From Papio anubis (taxonomy: Eukaryota > Chordata > Mammalia > Primates > Cercopithecidae): DNA of 64,000 bases. A program made the position numbers and the translations under genes. Numbering within the stretch: the first letter of the stretch is position 1; every line of letters starts with the position of its first letter. Of the stretch, positions 62,211 to 64,000 are shown one piece after another. The DNA is taken from positions 46,827,084 to 46,891,083 of the forward strand of contig NC_044995.1 in the NCBI RefSeq assembly GCF_008728515.1, written 5' to 3'. Under the pieces are notes generated by a model. That model did not search any database. It had not been told where the DNA came from and worked only from the letters and a program-made list of their open reading frames with translations.

Positions 62211-62798
62211 TTGTTTTGTTTGTTTTGAGACGGAATTGCTCCATCACCCAGGCTGAGTGCGTGGTGTGATTCTCGCCTCACTGCAGCTTCCTCAACCTCC
62301 CTGGGTCTGGCCATCCTCCCAGATAGCTGGGACTCACAGGTGCATGCCACCCTGACTGGGCCACTTTCGGCCTTTTTAATTCCTGTTTCTGAGACCAAGT
62401 CTCACCTTTGCTGCTCAGGCTGGAATGCAATGGCACGATCTCAGCTCACTGCACCTCCGGCCCCACGCTCGCGATTCTCCTGCCTCAGCCTCCCAAGCAG
62501 TGGGATTACAGGCACTCCGCCACCATGCCTGGCTAATTTTTGTACTTTTAGTAGAGAGACGGGAGCCTTCACCTGCTGGCCAGGCTGGTTTGAACTCCTG
62601 ACCTCAGGATTCATTCTGCCTCAGCCTCCCAAAGTGCTGGGATTACAGGCATGAGCCACCACACTCAGTCTTATATTTTTTTTAGAGATAGGGTCTTGTT
62701 ATGTTGCCCAGGCTGGTCTCAAACTCCTTGGCTCAAGTGATCCTCCTGCCTCGGCCTCTCAAAGCCCTAGGGTTACTGGTATGAGCCACTGTGCCCAG
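62211..62798 (-). mobile_element. Three antisense Alu elements or fragments, first two indel-rich
   Basis: 62211-62365 (partial), 62382-62671 (full, irregular gaps), 62673-62798 (partial, GAGCCACTGTGCCCAGG end). Confidence 0.82.
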
Positions 62799-62829
62799 GC
62801 TGGTGTGTGCTTTTATTTAAATTGTTCCA

Positions 62830-63133
62830 GCCGGGCACAGTGGCTCACTTCACACCTGTAATGCCAGCACTTTGGGAGGCCGAGGCGGGTGGATCACGAG
62901 GTCAGGAGATCGAGACCATCCTGGCAAACACGGTGAAACCCTGTTTCTACTAAAAATACAAAAAAATTAGCCAGGCATGGTGGCGGGCACCCGTAGTCCC
63001 AGCTACTTGGGAGGCTGAGGCAGGAGAATGGCGTGAACCCGGGAGGCGGAGCTTGCAGTGAGCCAAGATTGCGCCACTCACTCCAGCCTGGGCAACAGAA
63101 CGAGACTCCATCTCAAAAAAAAAAAAAAAAAAA
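62830..63133 (+). mobile_element. AluY-like, sense, with target-site duplication
   Basis: GCCGGGCACAGTGGCTCAC to poly-A. AAATTGTTCC / AAATTTGTTCC flank it. It split an AT-rich single-copy stretch. Confidence 0.92.
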
Positions 63134-64000
63134 TTTGTTCCGTAGTTCTATTTGGTTTGTTTCCTTTAATTAAATCTCAAATTTACAAGAGTCCAGACTG
63201 GCTGGACAGCCCAGCAGGGACACGTAGAGTTTTGCACATTGATGTCTCAACAGCACAGGGTTCCATCGGGGCTTCGTGAGAGAATCAGAATCCACGTAAG
63301 TTCTTGAAGGTCTGTCTCTCGGCCTAAGATAAGCGGAAAAGGTTGCCTTGGAAGCGTGGGGTAGAGGTAGGAACAGCTGGCTCTCTGGCCAAGACCTTTG
63401 GCTTTTTCACGGAAGCAAAAACCAAACCACAGGAAACCTGCTCCGAGTCTGGGGTCAGGATTTCCTATCAGTGAGTGCGGCAGGCCAGGGAGAGGCGAAA
63501 GGGAGTGGAGAGGACTGTGGCAAAAGGGAGAGGGGCAGCCCCTACACAGCTTCACCAGGGGTCAGTGCAGGCTCGGATGGCCCCGACTGGCGAGTTTGCA
63601 AGAGAAACTCCAAATCTGGACGGGTGTGTGTGATCTTGGTTTTTAAATGCTGGCACGTTTCAAGTGTCTCCAATACTGGATGGAGCCGGCTAGACCTACC
63701 TTCTCACCGAGTAAGGCCCACAGGCCCCTGCGGCAACCTCTACCCTCTACAGACGAGGTTCTGCAAAACAGTCATGGGACCTCGTTTCCCCTCCCCCGCA
63801 GGCACCCAAAATAACCTTCCTGACCTGCAGCACCATTTTGCAACCTTTGAGAACCCATGCCCCCTGCTGACAAACAAAAATGGCAAATAGACTCCGCCAC
63901 AGCACGCCTCCACGCCCCGAGCTAAGAATCGCGGCGTCTCTGGGTAGTACCAGAGCCAAGATGACGGCCAAGCTTTGCTTTCTTGGGTCTGTCTTATAAA
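63134..64000 (-). other. Single-copy sequence; possible 3' end or flank of TNFAIP8L1
   Basis: There is no repeat and no convincing open frame here. In human, TNFAIP8L1 lies next to MYDGF in convergent orientation, so a minus-strand 3'UTR could enter from the right edge. Read on the minus strand there is an ATTAAA (complement of TTTAAT near 63165). An AATAAA (complement of TTTATT near 62813) lies just past an inserted Alu. None of the TNFAIP8L1 coding sequence is in the window. The assignment rests on remembered gene order only. Confidence 0.3.

Overview
This window is nuclear DNA from a primate, most likely an Old World monkey. Two vertebrate genes with ordinary GT-AG introns are embedded in very dense Alu sequence. 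Many young Alu copies carry the variants I associate with the cercopithecoid AluYRa group: an element end reading CTTGAGCCACCGCGCCCGG and an internal GGCCGGATCTCAGCTCACTG. The species call is an inference from memory of those variants. There is no bacterial, plasmid or phage content.

Positions 1857-42992 (+ strand) hold nearly all of DPP9, a cytosolic/nuclear post-proline dipeptidyl peptidase. I placed 19 coding exons. Their phases join without a break into an 863-codon frame from the ATG at 1888 to the TGA at 42990-42992. Ser730, Asp808, His840, the Glu248-Glu249 pair, Arg133 and Tyr644 all fall at the expected residue numbers. The frame stays open upstream to the acceptor at 1857, so a longer N-terminal isoform started by an exon outside the window is possible. 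The promoter and 5' exons lie before base 1. The 3'UTR (42993 to about 44335) contains a sense Alu and ends near an ATTAAA at 44308.

About 3.9 kb of Alu-rich intergenic DNA follows. A compact GC-rich promoter near 48.02-48.21 kb then starts MYDGF (48213-59507, + strand, 6 coding exons, 173 aa). MYDGF encodes a small secreted/ER protein with a signal peptide and a C-terminal RTEL. Its 3' end has ATTAAA and AATAAA signals at 59900-59940. The rest of the window is Alu-dense. The last 0.9 kb is single-copy and, from known human gene order (TNFAIP8L1, MYDGF, DPP9), may be the 3' end or flank of a convergent TNFAIP8L1. No coding sequence for that gene is in the window.

The introns hold roughly 70 Alu pieces (several nested), a 5'-truncated L1 split by an Alu, older L1/L2/MIR pieces, five MER5A-like and three other hAT-like DNA-transposon remnants, MLT1-like LTR pieces, three minisatellites (periods about 65, 42 and 43 bp), a CA-rich microsatellite just after DPP9 exon 11 and a CpG-rich intron 16. 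I see no previously undescribed biological system. The points most worth checking concern regulation and genome structure: the MYDGF promoter and a short upstream ORF, the CA repeat beside a short exon, inverted Alus flanking exons, the in-phase minisatellite that produces a spurious long ORF, and clusters of indel-rich Alus that suggest low-quality assembled sequence.
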